Below, piece by piece: positions 52,293 through 59,945 of a stretch of DNA of 64,000 nt. Position 1 is the stretch's first letter. Each line of letters starts with the position of its first letter. The stretch is from JBBQWS01 sp038210415 (GTDB lineage Bacteria > Actinomycetota > Actinomycetes > Prado026), in the NCBI GenBank assembly GCA_038210415.1, contig JBBQWS010000005.1, positions 1 to 64,000 on the forward strand, written 5' to 3'. Position numbers and translations under genes: made by a program. A model generated the notes under the pieces. The model did not search any database. It saw only the letters and a list, made by a program, of their open reading frames with translations, and was not told where the DNA came from.

Positions 52293-53498
52293 TCAAGCGG
52301 GCGTGACGTCGCTCACGTGGTCGGTCGAGCTGCGGTCCAGACCTGCCAGGAGGCCCGCGAGCACGCCCACCACCTCGACCGCCGCGCCCAGCAGCAGCAC
52401 CGTCCGAAACCCTTGTCCAGCAAGAGTTCCCAGCGCCGCGGTCGCAAGCGCGTAGGCGCTGGTGCGAAGACTCGCCCCAGTGGTGAACACCTGCGCCCTG
52501 GCCGCCGGCGGCGCCTCTCGTTCTCGCACCGACAGCATGCCGGTCGCCATCGGGCCGTCAGCCAGCCCCATTCCCAGCGCGCCCACCAGCGCGACCCAGC
52601 GGTTCGGCGCGCCGGCCAGCAGGAGCTGCGCCGCCGCCCCGAAGACCACCGCTACGACTACCAGCCCGTCGGGGGGACGGCGCATCGGGAACCGCACGAG
52701 GAGCAATGTCGCGATCAACCCGCCGGCAGCGAAGGTGCCGAGCAGCAGCCCGACGAACGTGAGGCCGCCGGTCATGTGCACCGAGAGCGAAGGGGCGGCC
52801 ACGATGAGGGCGGCCTGCCCGGCCAGGCCCAGAGTGGACACGATGGTCACCCGACGAAGCGCGGGCCGGCGGAACAGGGTGCCCACGCCTAGCCGGAGGT
52901 CGGCCAGCAACGGGGGGTGCACACGATCGGTTTCGCGCGGCGGGATAGGTACCGAGGGCAGCACCGCCAGCGCGCCGACCAGCAGCGCCGCCGGGACCAA
53001 CAGCGGCGCGGACGTCCCCAGCAGCAGCGCCGACGCCGCCAGCACCGGACCGACGATCCCCCCGAGGTTGTACGTGCCGATGTCGATCGCGAAGGCCCGA
53101 CTCAGCCGGTGCGGCGGGATGAAGAGCGGCAGCTGCGCCGACCAGGCCCCGGTGAGCGGCGGCTCGGCGACTCCTCCGACGGCAGCTACCACCAGCAACG
53201 GCCACAGCGGGAGCTCTGGTTGGTGCGGAACCAGCAGCGCGAGCACCGACAACGCGACCGCCAGCAGGAGCATGTTCGCCGCGAAGACCCGGGCTGGTCG
53301 CCGCGTGCGGTCGAGCAGCAGACCCATGAGGGGTCCCGAGATGGCGGCGCAGCCGGTCAGCGTCGCCAGCAGCCAAGGTCCACGGGCGATCGACGCACCG
53401 GACGCCGCGACCACGAGGATCAGCCCCGGACCGACCGTCTCCGTGGCCGCCCGGGCGCCGAAAGCGGTGGCGGCGTACGCCCGGAGCCCACGCGACAT
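52293..53498 (-). CDS. MFS transporter
   Basis: A 401-residue protein with about twelve hydrophobic helices. The helix 2-3 loop carries the MFS signature variant GLLLDRTRRPARVFAANMLLL, and the second half repeats it loosely (LLVRFPMRRPPDGLVVVAVV). It likely exports a small molecule by proton antiport; the substrate is unknown. It lies inside the biotin gene region, but nothing ties it to biotin. TAGGCT lies seven bases before the ATG (leaderless type). Confidence 0.87.
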   Translation of the reverse strand: MSRGLRAYAATAFGARAATETVGPGLILVVAASGASIARGPWLLATLTGCAAISGPLMGLLLDRTRRPARVFAANMLLLAVALSVLALLVPHQPELPLWPLLVVAAVGGVAEPPLTGAWSAQLPLFIPPHRLSRAFAIDIGTYNLGGIVGPVLAASALLLGTSAPLLVPAALLVGALAVLPSVPIPPRETDRVHPPLLADLRLGVGTLFRRPALRRVTIVSTLGLAGQAALIVAAPSLSVHMTGGLTFVGLLLGTFAAGGLIATLLLVRFPMRRPPDGLVVVAVVFGAAAQLLLAGAPNRWVALVGALGMGLADGPMATGMLSVREREAPPAARAQVFTTGASLRTSAYALATAALGTLAGQGFRTVLLLGAAVEVVGVLAGLLAGLDRSSTDHVSDVTPA

Positions 53499-53519
53499 GC
53501 GCTGGAGCCTATCGGCCGC

Positions 53520-54569
53520 TCACCAGGTCTCGGTGACCTTCGACAGCCCACGCGGACGGTCCGGATCCAGCCCCCGGGCGACGGCGATCTCGAGTGCGAG
53601 CCACTGGAAAGGGATGATGTCGAGCACCGGGTGCGCCTCTTCCGAGATCCCCTCCGGGAGCAAGAATCCGTGCGTGCCGGCGGCCTTCGCGGCGGTCCCT
53701 CCGACCACGAGCAGGTCGGCTCCGCGCTCACGTACCCGGTCCAGCACGGGCTGCATCGCCCGCGCCCCCACGCCGTCCGGCACCACCGCCACCACCGGGT
53801 ACTCCGGGTCGACCATCGCGAGCGGACCGTGCAGCAGGTCGGCACCACTGAACGCGTGCGCTGCCACATAGCTGGTCTCCATCAGCTTGAGCGCGGCCTC
53901 GAGCGCGGTCGGGTAGGCGAAGCCACGACCGGTCACGACGAGCCGCGAGGCGAAGCGGTAGCGCTGGGCCAGCTCGACGACCTCGTCCCGCCGGCCGACG
54001 AGCTCGGCTGCGGCGGCCGGCAGCTGTCGGGCGCCGGCCGCGTCGCCACCCGCCCAGAAGTCGACGAGCAGCTGGAGCGAGAGCAGCTCGGCCGTGTACG
54101 ACTTCGTGGCCGCGACCGCGCGCTCGGGCCCCGCCAAGACATCGACGGTGAGCTCGGCGGCCGCGGCGAGGGCGGAGTCGGGCGCGTTGGTCACAGCCAA
54201 GGTCGTGGCGCCGCAGGCCTTCGCGACGGTCAGCGTCTGCGTGAGGTCGGGGCTGCCGCCGGACTGACTCACTGCCACGACGAGGGTCTCGCGCAGGTCC
54301 GGCCGGGCACCGTACGCGGTGAGGGTCGACGGCGAGACCAGGCCGCACGGCAGGTTCAGCCGGACCTCGATCAGGTATTTCGCGTAGAGGGCGGCGTGGT
54401 CGCTGGTTCCCCGGCCCGCGAGAAGGACGAACCTCGGGCGTCGCTCGGCCAGCTGGTCCGCAACCGCTCGGATCGACCGGCTGCCCACGTCGAGCACCCG
54501 CTGGAGCGTCTCCGGCTGCTGGGCGATCTCTGCGGCCATGAGGAGTCCGGCCGGCTGCGTCTGGGTCAT
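53520..54569 (-). CDS. SIS-domain sugar isomerase/aminotransferase-like protein (GlmS C-terminal type)
   Basis: A 349-residue protein with two SIS domains (about 35-165 and 205-340) and no glutaminase domain. Motifs are AGRGTSDHAALYAKYL (51-66), VAVSQSGGSPDLTQTL (98-113), ERAVAATKSYTAEL and MVDPEYPVVAVVPDG, as in AgaS/GlmS-like proteins that handle amino-sugar phosphates. The ATG at 54569 removes an unrelated extension. A dre-like operator lies between its -35 (TTGACT) and -10 boxes, so DasR probably represses it. The reaction may be deamination or isomerisation of glucosamine-6-phosphate or a relative. Confidence 0.85.
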   Translation of the reverse strand: MTQTQPAGLLMAAEIAQQPETLQRVLDVGSRSIRAVADQLAERRPRFVLLAGRGTSDHAALYAKYLIEVRLNLPCGLVSPSTLTAYGARPDLRETLVVAVSQSGGSPDLTQTLTVAKACGATTLAVTNAPDSALAAAAELTVDVLAGPERAVAATKSYTAELLSLQLLVDFWAGGDAAGARQLPAAAAELVGRRDEVVELAQRYRFASRLVVTGRGFAYPTALEAALKLMETSYVAAHAFSGADLLHGPLAMVDPEYPVVAVVPDGVGARAMQPVLDRVRERGADLLVVGGTAAKAAGTHGFLLPEGISEEAHPVLDIIPFQWLALEIAVARGLDPDRPRGLSKVTETW

Positions 54570-54599
54570 GGGGTCCAGTTCCGTCGTCGTTGCTCGGAT

Positions 54600-54615
54600 A
54601 TTGGTATAGACCAAT
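54600..54615. promoter_or_regulatory. dre-like DasR operator
   Basis: ATTGGTATAGACCAAT is a 16-bp near-palindrome matching the DasR site core TGGTCTAGACCA at 11 of 12 positions. It lies 31 bp upstream of the SIS gene start, between a minus-strand -35 (TTGACT, 54626-54621) and a -10 (AATATC, 54602-54597), and 72 bp upstream of the dasR start. Confidence 0.85.
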
Positions 54616-54687
54616 CTTGAAGTCAAGTATCCATGGAACGATGAGCAGCCAACCGCGGCAAGCACGACCACCCGGACGAGGAGGAAC

Positions 54688-55407
54688 ATGCCGCGCGAAC
54701 CAAAGTACTACCGGCTCAAGCGGCACCTCACGGAGCTCACCCGGACCCTTCCCCCCGGTAGCCCGGTGCCGCCGGAACGTGCCCTCGCCGTCGACTTCGA
54801 GACCTCGCGCACGACCGTGCGCCAGGCCCTGCAGGAGCTGGTGGTCGAGGGTCGGCTGCAGCGACAGCAGGGCAGGGGCACGTTCGTCGCGCACCCGAAG
54901 GTCACGCAGGCGATCGAGCTGACGTCGTACAGCGAGGACATGCAGGCCCAGGGCGTCGACCCGACATCGCTGACCCTGGGCCTCGCGTACGTGCGGGCCG
55001 ACACGCTGGTGTCGTCACGACTGGCCGTCGCGCCGGGGGCCCGCGTGCTCCTGCTCGAGCGGCTGCGCCAGGCCGATGGCGAACCCATGGCGATCGAACG
55101 CACCTACCTGTCGGCAGCCCGGTTCCCCAGGCTTCGCGCCCACCTCGCCCGTGCGGGCTCGCTGTACGGCGTGCTCGAGGAGGTCTACGGCGTCCGACCC
55201 GAGGTCGCCGAGGACACCGTCGAGACGGCCCTGGCGTCCCCCGCCGAGGCAGCCCTGCTGGGCGTCGACTCCGGTTTGCCGCTGCTGCTGCTGTCGCGGC
55301 ACAGCTTCGACGCGGACGGCCAGCCGATCGAGTGGGCTCGGTCGTTGTACCGAGGGGACCGCTACAAGTTCGTCGCCCGGCTGACCAGGCCCCGGCGGCG
55401 CAGGTGA
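54688..55407 (+). CDS. dasR: DasR-type GntR/HutC regulator
   Basis: A 239-residue orthologue of streptomycete DasR. The winged helix (KYYRLKRHLTELTRTLPPGSPVPPERALAVDFETSRTTVRQALQELVVEGRLQRQQGRGTFVA) and the UTRA effector domain (SYSEDMQAQGVDPTS...SLYRGDRYKFVARL) run closely parallel to DasR over the whole length. In streptomycetes it binds glucosamine-6-phosphate and controls chitin and GlcNAc use. It faces the SIS gene across the dre-like site and is probably autoregulated. Its stop overlaps the start of bioD (GTGA), an unexpected link to biotin synthesis. Confidence 0.93.
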   Translation: MPREPKYYRLKRHLTELTRTLPPGSPVPPERALAVDFETSRTTVRQALQELVVEGRLQRQQGRGTFVAHPKVTQAIELTSYSEDMQAQGVDPTSLTLGLAYVRADTLVSSRLAVAPGARVLLLERLRQADGEPMAIERTYLSAARFPRLRAHLARAGSLYGVLEEVYGVRPEVAEDTVETALASPAEAALLGVDSGLPLLLLSRHSFDADGQPIEWARSLYRGDRYKFVARLTRPRRRR

Positions 55408-56135
55408 GAGGGACCCTGGTCGTCACCGGTACCGGCACCGGCGTGGGCAAGACCGTGGTGACCGCGGCCGTGGCAGCGCTCGCCAGGGCGGCCGGGCTCA
55501 GCGTCGCTGTGGTCAAGCCCGCCCAGACCGGGCTGCTACCCGACGAGCCCGGCGACCTCGCCGACGTCCAGCGCCTCGCCGCGCCGACGACGCTCGTTGA
55601 ACTCGCCCGGTTCCCCGCACCGCTCGCGCCCGCAGCTGCCGCCCGGCTAAGCGGGCGCCCGTACGTCGACCTGGCCGAGTGCGCCGAGCGCATCCGGTCG
55701 CTCAGCGAGGACCACGAGCTGGTGCTCGTCGAAGGCGCAGGTGGGCTGCTCGTCCCCTTCGACGACGCGGGCGGAACCCTCGCCGACCTCGCTGTGCGGC
55801 TCGGGGCACCGACCCTCGTCGTGGTCGACCCCGCGCTGGGGACGCTCAACCACACCGCACTGACCCTCGAGGCGCTCGGCCGTCGCGCCATCGACTGCGC
55901 GGGCGTGGTGCTCGGCGCGTGGCCAGCCTGGCCCGACCTCGCCAGCCGGAGCAACCTCGCGGACCTCGAGGCGCTCGCCCGCGCGCCCCTCGCTGGTGCC
56001 CTGCCGAGCGGCAGCGCGGCACTGGCTCGCGGGGAGTTCGCCGCGGCCGCCCGCTCCGGCCTGGCCCCGGCTCTCGGCGGTCAGTTCGATGCGGCAGACT
56101 TCCGGCGAAGGCACGACCCCGCGCCAGCCAGTTGA
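55404..56135 (+). CDS. bioD: dethiobiotin synthetase
   Basis: A 243-residue ATP-dependent carboxylase-ligase that closes the ureido ring of dethiobiotin. The P-loop TGTGTGVGKT is at 8-17. Other motifs are VVKPAQTGL (substrate and Mg), VLVEGAGGLLVPFDD, and the adenine-binding VVDPALGTLNHTALTLEAL. GTG at 55404 overlaps the dasR stop by four bases. bioB follows ten bases after its stop, forming a dasR-bioD-bioB transcript unit. The C-terminus is Ala/Pro-rich. Confidence 0.9.
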   Translation: MRGTLVVTGTGTGVGKTVVTAAVAALARAAGLSVAVVKPAQTGLLPDEPGDLADVQRLAAPTTLVELARFPAPLAPAAAARLSGRPYVDLAECAERIRSLSEDHELVLVEGAGGLLVPFDDAGGTLADLAVRLGAPTLVVVDPALGTLNHTALTLEALGRRAIDCAGVVLGAWPAWPDLASRSNLADLEALARAPLAGALPSGSAALARGEFAAAARSGLAPALGGQFDAADFRRRHDPAPAS

Positions 56136-56145
56136 GGAGTCCGAC

Positions 56146-57141
56146 GTGTCAGATGTGCTCGCAACCGCTCGAGAGATCGTCCTCGAGCAGGGTCGGGGCC
56201 TCGGCGAGAGCGACGTCCTCGCCGTCCTGCAGCTCGACGACGACCGGCTCGAAGAGCTGCTCGCGCTCGCACACCAGGTCCGCATGCGCTGGTGCGGTCC
56301 GGAGGTCGAGGTCGAGGGCATCGTCTCGGTCAAGACGGGCGGCTGCCCCGAGGACTGCCACTTCTGCTCGCAGTCGGGGCTGTTCTCCTCGCCGGTGCGG
56401 GCGGCCTGGCTCGACATCCCGTCTCTGGTGTCGGCTGCCGTCGAGACTGCTGCCACCGGGGCCTCCGAGTTCTGCATCGTCGCGGCGGTCCGCGGGCCCG
56501 ACGCCCGGCTGATGGCGCAGATGCGCGAGGGGGTCGCGGCGATCAAGGCGGCAGTCGACATCCAGGTCGCGGCGTCGCTCGGGATGCTCACGCAGGAGCA
56601 GGTCGAAGACCTCGCCGACATGGGGGTCCACCGCTACAACCACAACCTCGAGACCGCCCGCTCGTACTTCCCGCAGGTCGTCACCACGCACACGTGGGAA
56701 GAACGCTGGGAGACGTTGCAGATGGTCGGCGCCGCCGGCATGGAGGTCTGCTGCGGCGGCATCGTCGGCATGGGTGAGACGGTCGAGCAGCGGGCCGAGT
56801 TCGCCGCCCAGCTCGCCGCCGTCGCTCCGCACGAAGTGCCGCTCAACTTCCTCAACCCGCGGCCCGGCACGCCGTTCGGCGACCAGCCGATCATGCCCGC
56901 GAACGACGCGCTGCGGACCATCGCGGCCTTTCGGCTCGCTCTGCCGCGCACGATCCTGCGGTACGCGGGCGGGCGCGAGCTCACCCTCGGCGACCTTGGC
57001 ACCCGCGACGGCTTGCTGGGCGGGATCAACGCCGTCATCGTCGGCAACTACCTCACCACCCTCGGGCGTCCGGCCGGTGCAGACCTCGCGCTGCTGACCG
57101 AGCTCAGCATGCCGATCAAGGCGCTCGGGGCCACGCTTTGA
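56146..57141 (+). CDS. bioB: biotin synthase
   Basis: A 331-residue radical-SAM enzyme that inserts sulfur into dethiobiotin. The [4Fe-4S] cysteines are Cys67, Cys71 and Cys74 in GGCPEDCHFCSQS. The [2Fe-2S] sacrificial-cluster region has FCIVAAVRGP, YNHNLETARSYFPQVVTTHTWEER and CCGGIVGMGET. Family patterns continue with PLNFLNPRPGTPFGD and RTILRYAGGRELTLGD. GAGGAG precedes the GTG start. In mycobacteria this enzyme form needs the auxiliary protein BsaP, and a BsaP-like gene lies about 2.6 kb downstream. Confidence 0.94.
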   Translation: MSDVLATAREIVLEQGRGLGESDVLAVLQLDDDRLEELLALAHQVRMRWCGPEVEVEGIVSVKTGGCPEDCHFCSQSGLFSSPVRAAWLDIPSLVSAAVETAATGASEFCIVAAVRGPDARLMAQMREGVAAIKAAVDIQVAASLGMLTQEQVEDLADMGVHRYNHNLETARSYFPQVVTTHTWEERWETLQMVGAAGMEVCCGGIVGMGETVEQRAEFAAQLAAVAPHEVPLNFLNPRPGTPFGDQPIMPANDALRTIAAFRLALPRTILRYAGGRELTLGDLGTRDGLLGGINAVIVGNYLTTLGRPAGADLALLTELSMPIKALGATL

Positions 57142-57169
57142 CCGGCGCCCGTCCCGATAGGTTCGGGGC

Positions 57170-58849
57170 ATGACCGACGACGACATGCCTGACGGCGCCG
57201 CGGCGATCGAGGGGCACGGCGGCGAGCTAGCGGTTGCTGCCGCCCTCGCACATGGCGCCACCGCGATGTTCACGCTCTCCGGCGCGCACGTCTTCCCGCT
57301 GTACGACGGGGCGGTCAAGTCCGACCCGCCGCTGCCCCTCGTCGACGTGCGCCACGAACAGACGGCCGTCTTCGCCGCCGAGGCCACCGCCAAGCTCACC
57401 CGTCGCCCCGGGCTCGCCGTCCTGACCGCCGGCCCCGGCATCACCAACGGGGTCTCCGCGGTCACCAGCGCCTGGTTCAACGGGGCACCGCTCGTCGTGC
57501 TCGGCGGGCGGGCTCCTGCGTTCCGCTGGGGCACCGGAGCGTTGCAGGAGCTCGACCACCCCCCGATCCTGGCCAGCGTGACCAAACGCGCCGCGACCGT
57601 CCACCAGGTCGTCGACCTCGCCGACGAGGTCGACGCCGCTTTCACCCTCGCCTCCAGCTCGCACCGTGGCCCGGTCTTCCTCGACGTCCCGATGGACCAG
57701 CTGTTCAGCCGGGCCGAGGTCAGGCTCCCGACCGTCCGGCCCAGGGACCGGGTCGCTCCAGACCCCTCGGACCTCGAGGAGGTCGCCGCGCTGCTCGGCA
57801 CAGCACAGCGGCCGGTCCTGGTGGTCGGCTCCGACGTCTGGGCCGACGGAGCAGAGAACGCCGCGGTACACCTCGCCGAGACCGCCGGCCTCCCGGTGAT
57901 CGCCAACGGCATGGGCCGCGGAGTGCTCCCGTCCGGGCACCCGCTGCTGGTGACCCGGGCCCGTGGGGCGGCCTTCGGTGGTGCGGACCTCGTCGTCGTC
58001 GTGGGCACCCCGCTCGACTTCCGGCTCGGGTACGGCATCTTCGGCGGCAAGGACGGGGCCGCCCCTGCGCGCATCGTCCACCTCGCCGACAGCCCTGGCC
58101 AGCTCGCCGGTCACGTCGACCTCGCGGCCTCCGCCGCCGGCGACCTCTCCCTCGTCCTCGACGGCGTGCAGGAAGCGTGGGAGCAACAGCTCCGGCGAGC
58201 CGACGTCACCGGGTGGGTCGGCGGGCTGCGCGACACCGCGGCCGCGGCCGCAGCCGGTGACCGGAGCCTGCTCGAGAGCGCTTCCGACCCGATCCACCCC
58301 GCGCGCATCTATGGCGAGCTGCTCCCTCGCCTCGCCGACGACGCGGTGGTCATCGGCGACGGTGGCGACTTCGTCTCGTTCGCGGGGCGGTTCGTCGAGC
58401 CCGAACGACCCGGCGGCTGGCTCGACCCCGGGCCCTACGGCTGCCTCGGCACCGGGGCCGGCTACGCCATCGCGGCGCGGCTGGCCCGACCGTCCGCGCA
58501 GATCGTCCTGCTGTTCGGCGACGGGGCCGCCGGGTTCTCGCTGATGGACGTCGACACCCTCGTCCGGCACCGGCTGGCCGTGGTCATGATCGTCGGCAAC
58601 AACGGTATCTGGGGGCTGGAGAAGCACCCGATGCAGTTCCTGTATGGCTACGACGTCGCCGCGGAACTGCGCCAGGAGACGCGGTACGACGAGGTGGTCC
58701 GGGCTCTCGGGGGCGCCGGAGAGACCGTGGCCCGGCCAGCGGACCTCGGGCCAGCGCTGGACCGCGCGTTCGCAGCCGGGGTGCCGTACCTCGTCAACGT
58801 GCTCACCGACCCGGCCGTCGCCTACCCACGGACCACTACTGGTGTCTGA
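57170..58849 (+). CDS. thiamine-diphosphate-dependent acetolactate synthase-like protein
   Basis: A 559-residue TPP enzyme of the acetolactate-synthase/2-hydroxyacyl-CoA-lyase-like group. The catalytic Glu63 is in VDVRHEQTAVFAAEATAKL. The TPP/Mg motif is VLLFGDGAAGFSLMDVDTLVRHRLAVVMIVGNNGIWGLEK. The middle domain (about 195-330) has a pyruvate-decarboxylase-like fold. Its exact reaction cannot be told; classical AHAS side-chain residues are not conserved enough to claim branched-chain synthesis. TAGGTT lies six bases before the ATG (leaderless). It overlaps the GNAT gene by eight bases. Confidence 0.83.
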   Translation: MTDDDMPDGAAAIEGHGGELAVAAALAHGATAMFTLSGAHVFPLYDGAVKSDPPLPLVDVRHEQTAVFAAEATAKLTRRPGLAVLTAGPGITNGVSAVTSAWFNGAPLVVLGGRAPAFRWGTGALQELDHPPILASVTKRAATVHQVVDLADEVDAAFTLASSSHRGPVFLDVPMDQLFSRAEVRLPTVRPRDRVAPDPSDLEEVAALLGTAQRPVLVVGSDVWADGAENAAVHLAETAGLPVIANGMGRGVLPSGHPLLVTRARGAAFGGADLVVVVGTPLDFRLGYGIFGGKDGAAPARIVHLADSPGQLAGHVDLAASAAGDLSLVLDGVQEAWEQQLRRADVTGWVGGLRDTAAAAAAGDRSLLESASDPIHPARIYGELLPRLADDAVVIGDGGDFVSFAGRFVEPERPGGWLDPGPYGCLGTGAGYAIAARLARPSAQIVLLFGDGAAGFSLMDVDTLVRHRLAVVMIVGNNGIWGLEKHPMQFLYGYDVAAELRQETRYDEVVRALGGAGETVARPADLGPALDRAFAAGVPYLVNVLTDPAVAYPRTTTGV

Positions 58850-59330
58850 AGCGATCCGGCGCGCGGCACCCGGCGACTACGAGTCGATCGGCTTGCTCAC
58901 CGTCTCCGCGTACGAGTCCGCCGGAATGATCAACAGCAACGACGCGTACGCATCGACCTTGCTCGACGCGGCGGGTCGCGCAGCCAAGGCGGAGGTCTAC
59001 GTCCTCGACGGCCCCGAGGGGCTCGTCGGCACCGTGACGCTCGCCGAGTCGGGGATGCCGTACGCCGAGGTCGCCCGGCCCGGTGAGCTGGAGTTCCGGA
59101 TGCTGGCCGTCGACCCGGCCGTCCAGGGCAAGGGGCTCGGCAGTGAGCTGGTCGCGTTCTGTGCCGCCCAGGCGGCCGCGCGCGGACTGCACTCGCTGGT
59201 GCTCTGCGCCCGCGACATCAACGTCGCGGCGATCCGGCTCTACGCGCGGCTGGGCTTCGATCGCGACCCCGCGCGCGACCTCGAGCCCGTGCCTGGCGTC
59301 AACCTGCTCGTGCTCAAGAAGGCGGTCTGA
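58842..59330 (+). CDS. GNAT acetyltransferase
   Basis: A 162-residue acetyltransferase. The acetyl-CoA binding region is EFRMLAVDPAVQGKGLGSELVAFCAAQAAARG, with ICARDINVAAIRLYARLGF-like ending. It starts at a GTG that overlaps the TPP-enzyme stop, so it is coupled to it. Its last 17 bp overlap the convergent thioesterase-like gene. The acceptor is unknown. Confidence 0.83.
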   Translation: MSEAIRRAAPGDYESIGLLTVSAYESAGMINSNDAYASTLLDAAGRAAKAEVYVLDGPEGLVGTVTLAESGMPYAEVARPGELEFRMLAVDPAVQGKGLGSELVAFCAAQAAARGLHSLVLCARDINVAAIRLYARLGFDRDPARDLEPVPGVNLLVLKKAV

Positions 59331-59712
59331 GCCGACCCAGGAACCGGGCGCGATCGACGACGACTCGCGTGATGCTGCCGGTGGCCAGCAACCGGTCCTG
59401 CCCGTCGTGGGCCGACACGGTGAACCGCAGGAGGCGGCCGTCCACATGCGCGAGCACTGCGGTCGTGGTCACCTTGCCGCCGACGCCGCTGGCAGCGAGA
59501 TGCTCGAGGTCGACGCGGGTGCCGACTGACGTCGACGTAGGGTCGAGCAGCCTGTCGACCGCCGCGCAGGTGGCCGCTTCGAGCCAGGCGAGCAGCCGCG
59601 GAGTTCCCAGCACCTCGAGGTCCCCGCTGGCCAGGGCCAGCGCCGTGTCGTGCGCGGTGACAGTGTGCTGAACCGTCGCCGTTCGCCCGACCTCGAGCCG
59701 CCCGGAGTCCAT
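59314..59712 (-). CDS. FlK-like thioesterase family protein
   Basis: A 132-residue hotdog-fold protein. MDSGRLEVGRTATVQHTVTAHDTA, then LEVLGTPRLLAWLEAATCAAVDRLLD, and VGTRVDLEHLAASGVGGKVTTTAVLAHVDGRLLRFTVSAHD fit the fluoroacetyl-CoA thioesterase (FlK)-like family. The Glu in LAWLEAAT and His in LEHLA are candidate active-site residues. Members hydrolyse short acyl-CoA. TAACCT lies seven bases before the ATG, sharing bases with the divergent bsaP -10 box. It probably acts as a housekeeping acyl-CoA thioesterase. Confidence 0.65.
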   Translation of the reverse strand: MDSGRLEVGRTATVQHTVTAHDTALALASGDLEVLGTPRLLAWLEAATCAAVDRLLDPTSTSVGTRVDLEHLAASGVGGKVTTTAVLAHVDGRLLRFTVSAHDGQDRLLATGSITRVVVDRARFLGRLRPPS

Positions 59713-59730
59713 GTTGGCTAGGTTACGGGG
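59713..59730. promoter_or_regulatory. overlapping divergent leaderless promoters
   Basis: The 18-bp gap between the thioesterase ATG (59712) and the bsaP GTG (59731) contains TAGGTTA. Read rightward, TAGGTT is six bases before bsaP; read leftward, TAACCT is seven bases before the thioesterase start. The two -10 boxes share most of their bases, so transcription in one direction should exclude the other. Confidence 0.55.
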
Positions 59731-59931
59731 GTGCCCGCCCCCGCCAGCCAGTACTGCGACCAGTGCGGCGGACCAAGCAGCGCCGGCGACCACAGCTCGT
59801 GCGCCCAGCGACGCACCTGGGAGCCGCCGAGGTACTGCGCCCGGTGCCGTCGACGAATGGTCGTCCAGGTGACCCCGCTCGGCTGGACGGGCCGATGCTC
59901 GCAGCACGGTCCGGTCGTCAGCCCCGGCTGA
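59731..59931 (+). CDS. bsaP: biotin synthase auxiliary protein BsaP-like small Cys-rich protein
   Basis: A 66-residue protein with six cysteines: Cys9 and Cys12 (YCDQCGG), Cys24 (SSCAQ), Cys36 and Cys39 (PRYCARCRRRMVVQV) and Cys56 (TGRCSQHGP). The layout and the conserved EPPRYCARCRRRMVVQVTPLGWT match the small protein encoded near bioB in mycobacteria (Rv1590), reported to support BioB, probably through an iron-sulfur cluster. Its nearness to bioB supports that role here. TAGGTT lies six bases before the GTG start. A zinc ribbon of other function is the alternative. Confidence 0.75.
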   Translation: MPAPASQYCDQCGGPSSAGDHSSCAQRRTWEPPRYCARCRRRMVVQVTPLGWTGRCSQHGPVVSPG

Positions 59932-59945
59932 TCAGGATCAGCCGG

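Noticed and set aside
57121..57169. A thiamine riboswitch before the TPP-dependent enzyme
   Set aside because: The gap to bioB is only 28 bp and contains a -10 box directly before the start; there is no room for an aptamer.
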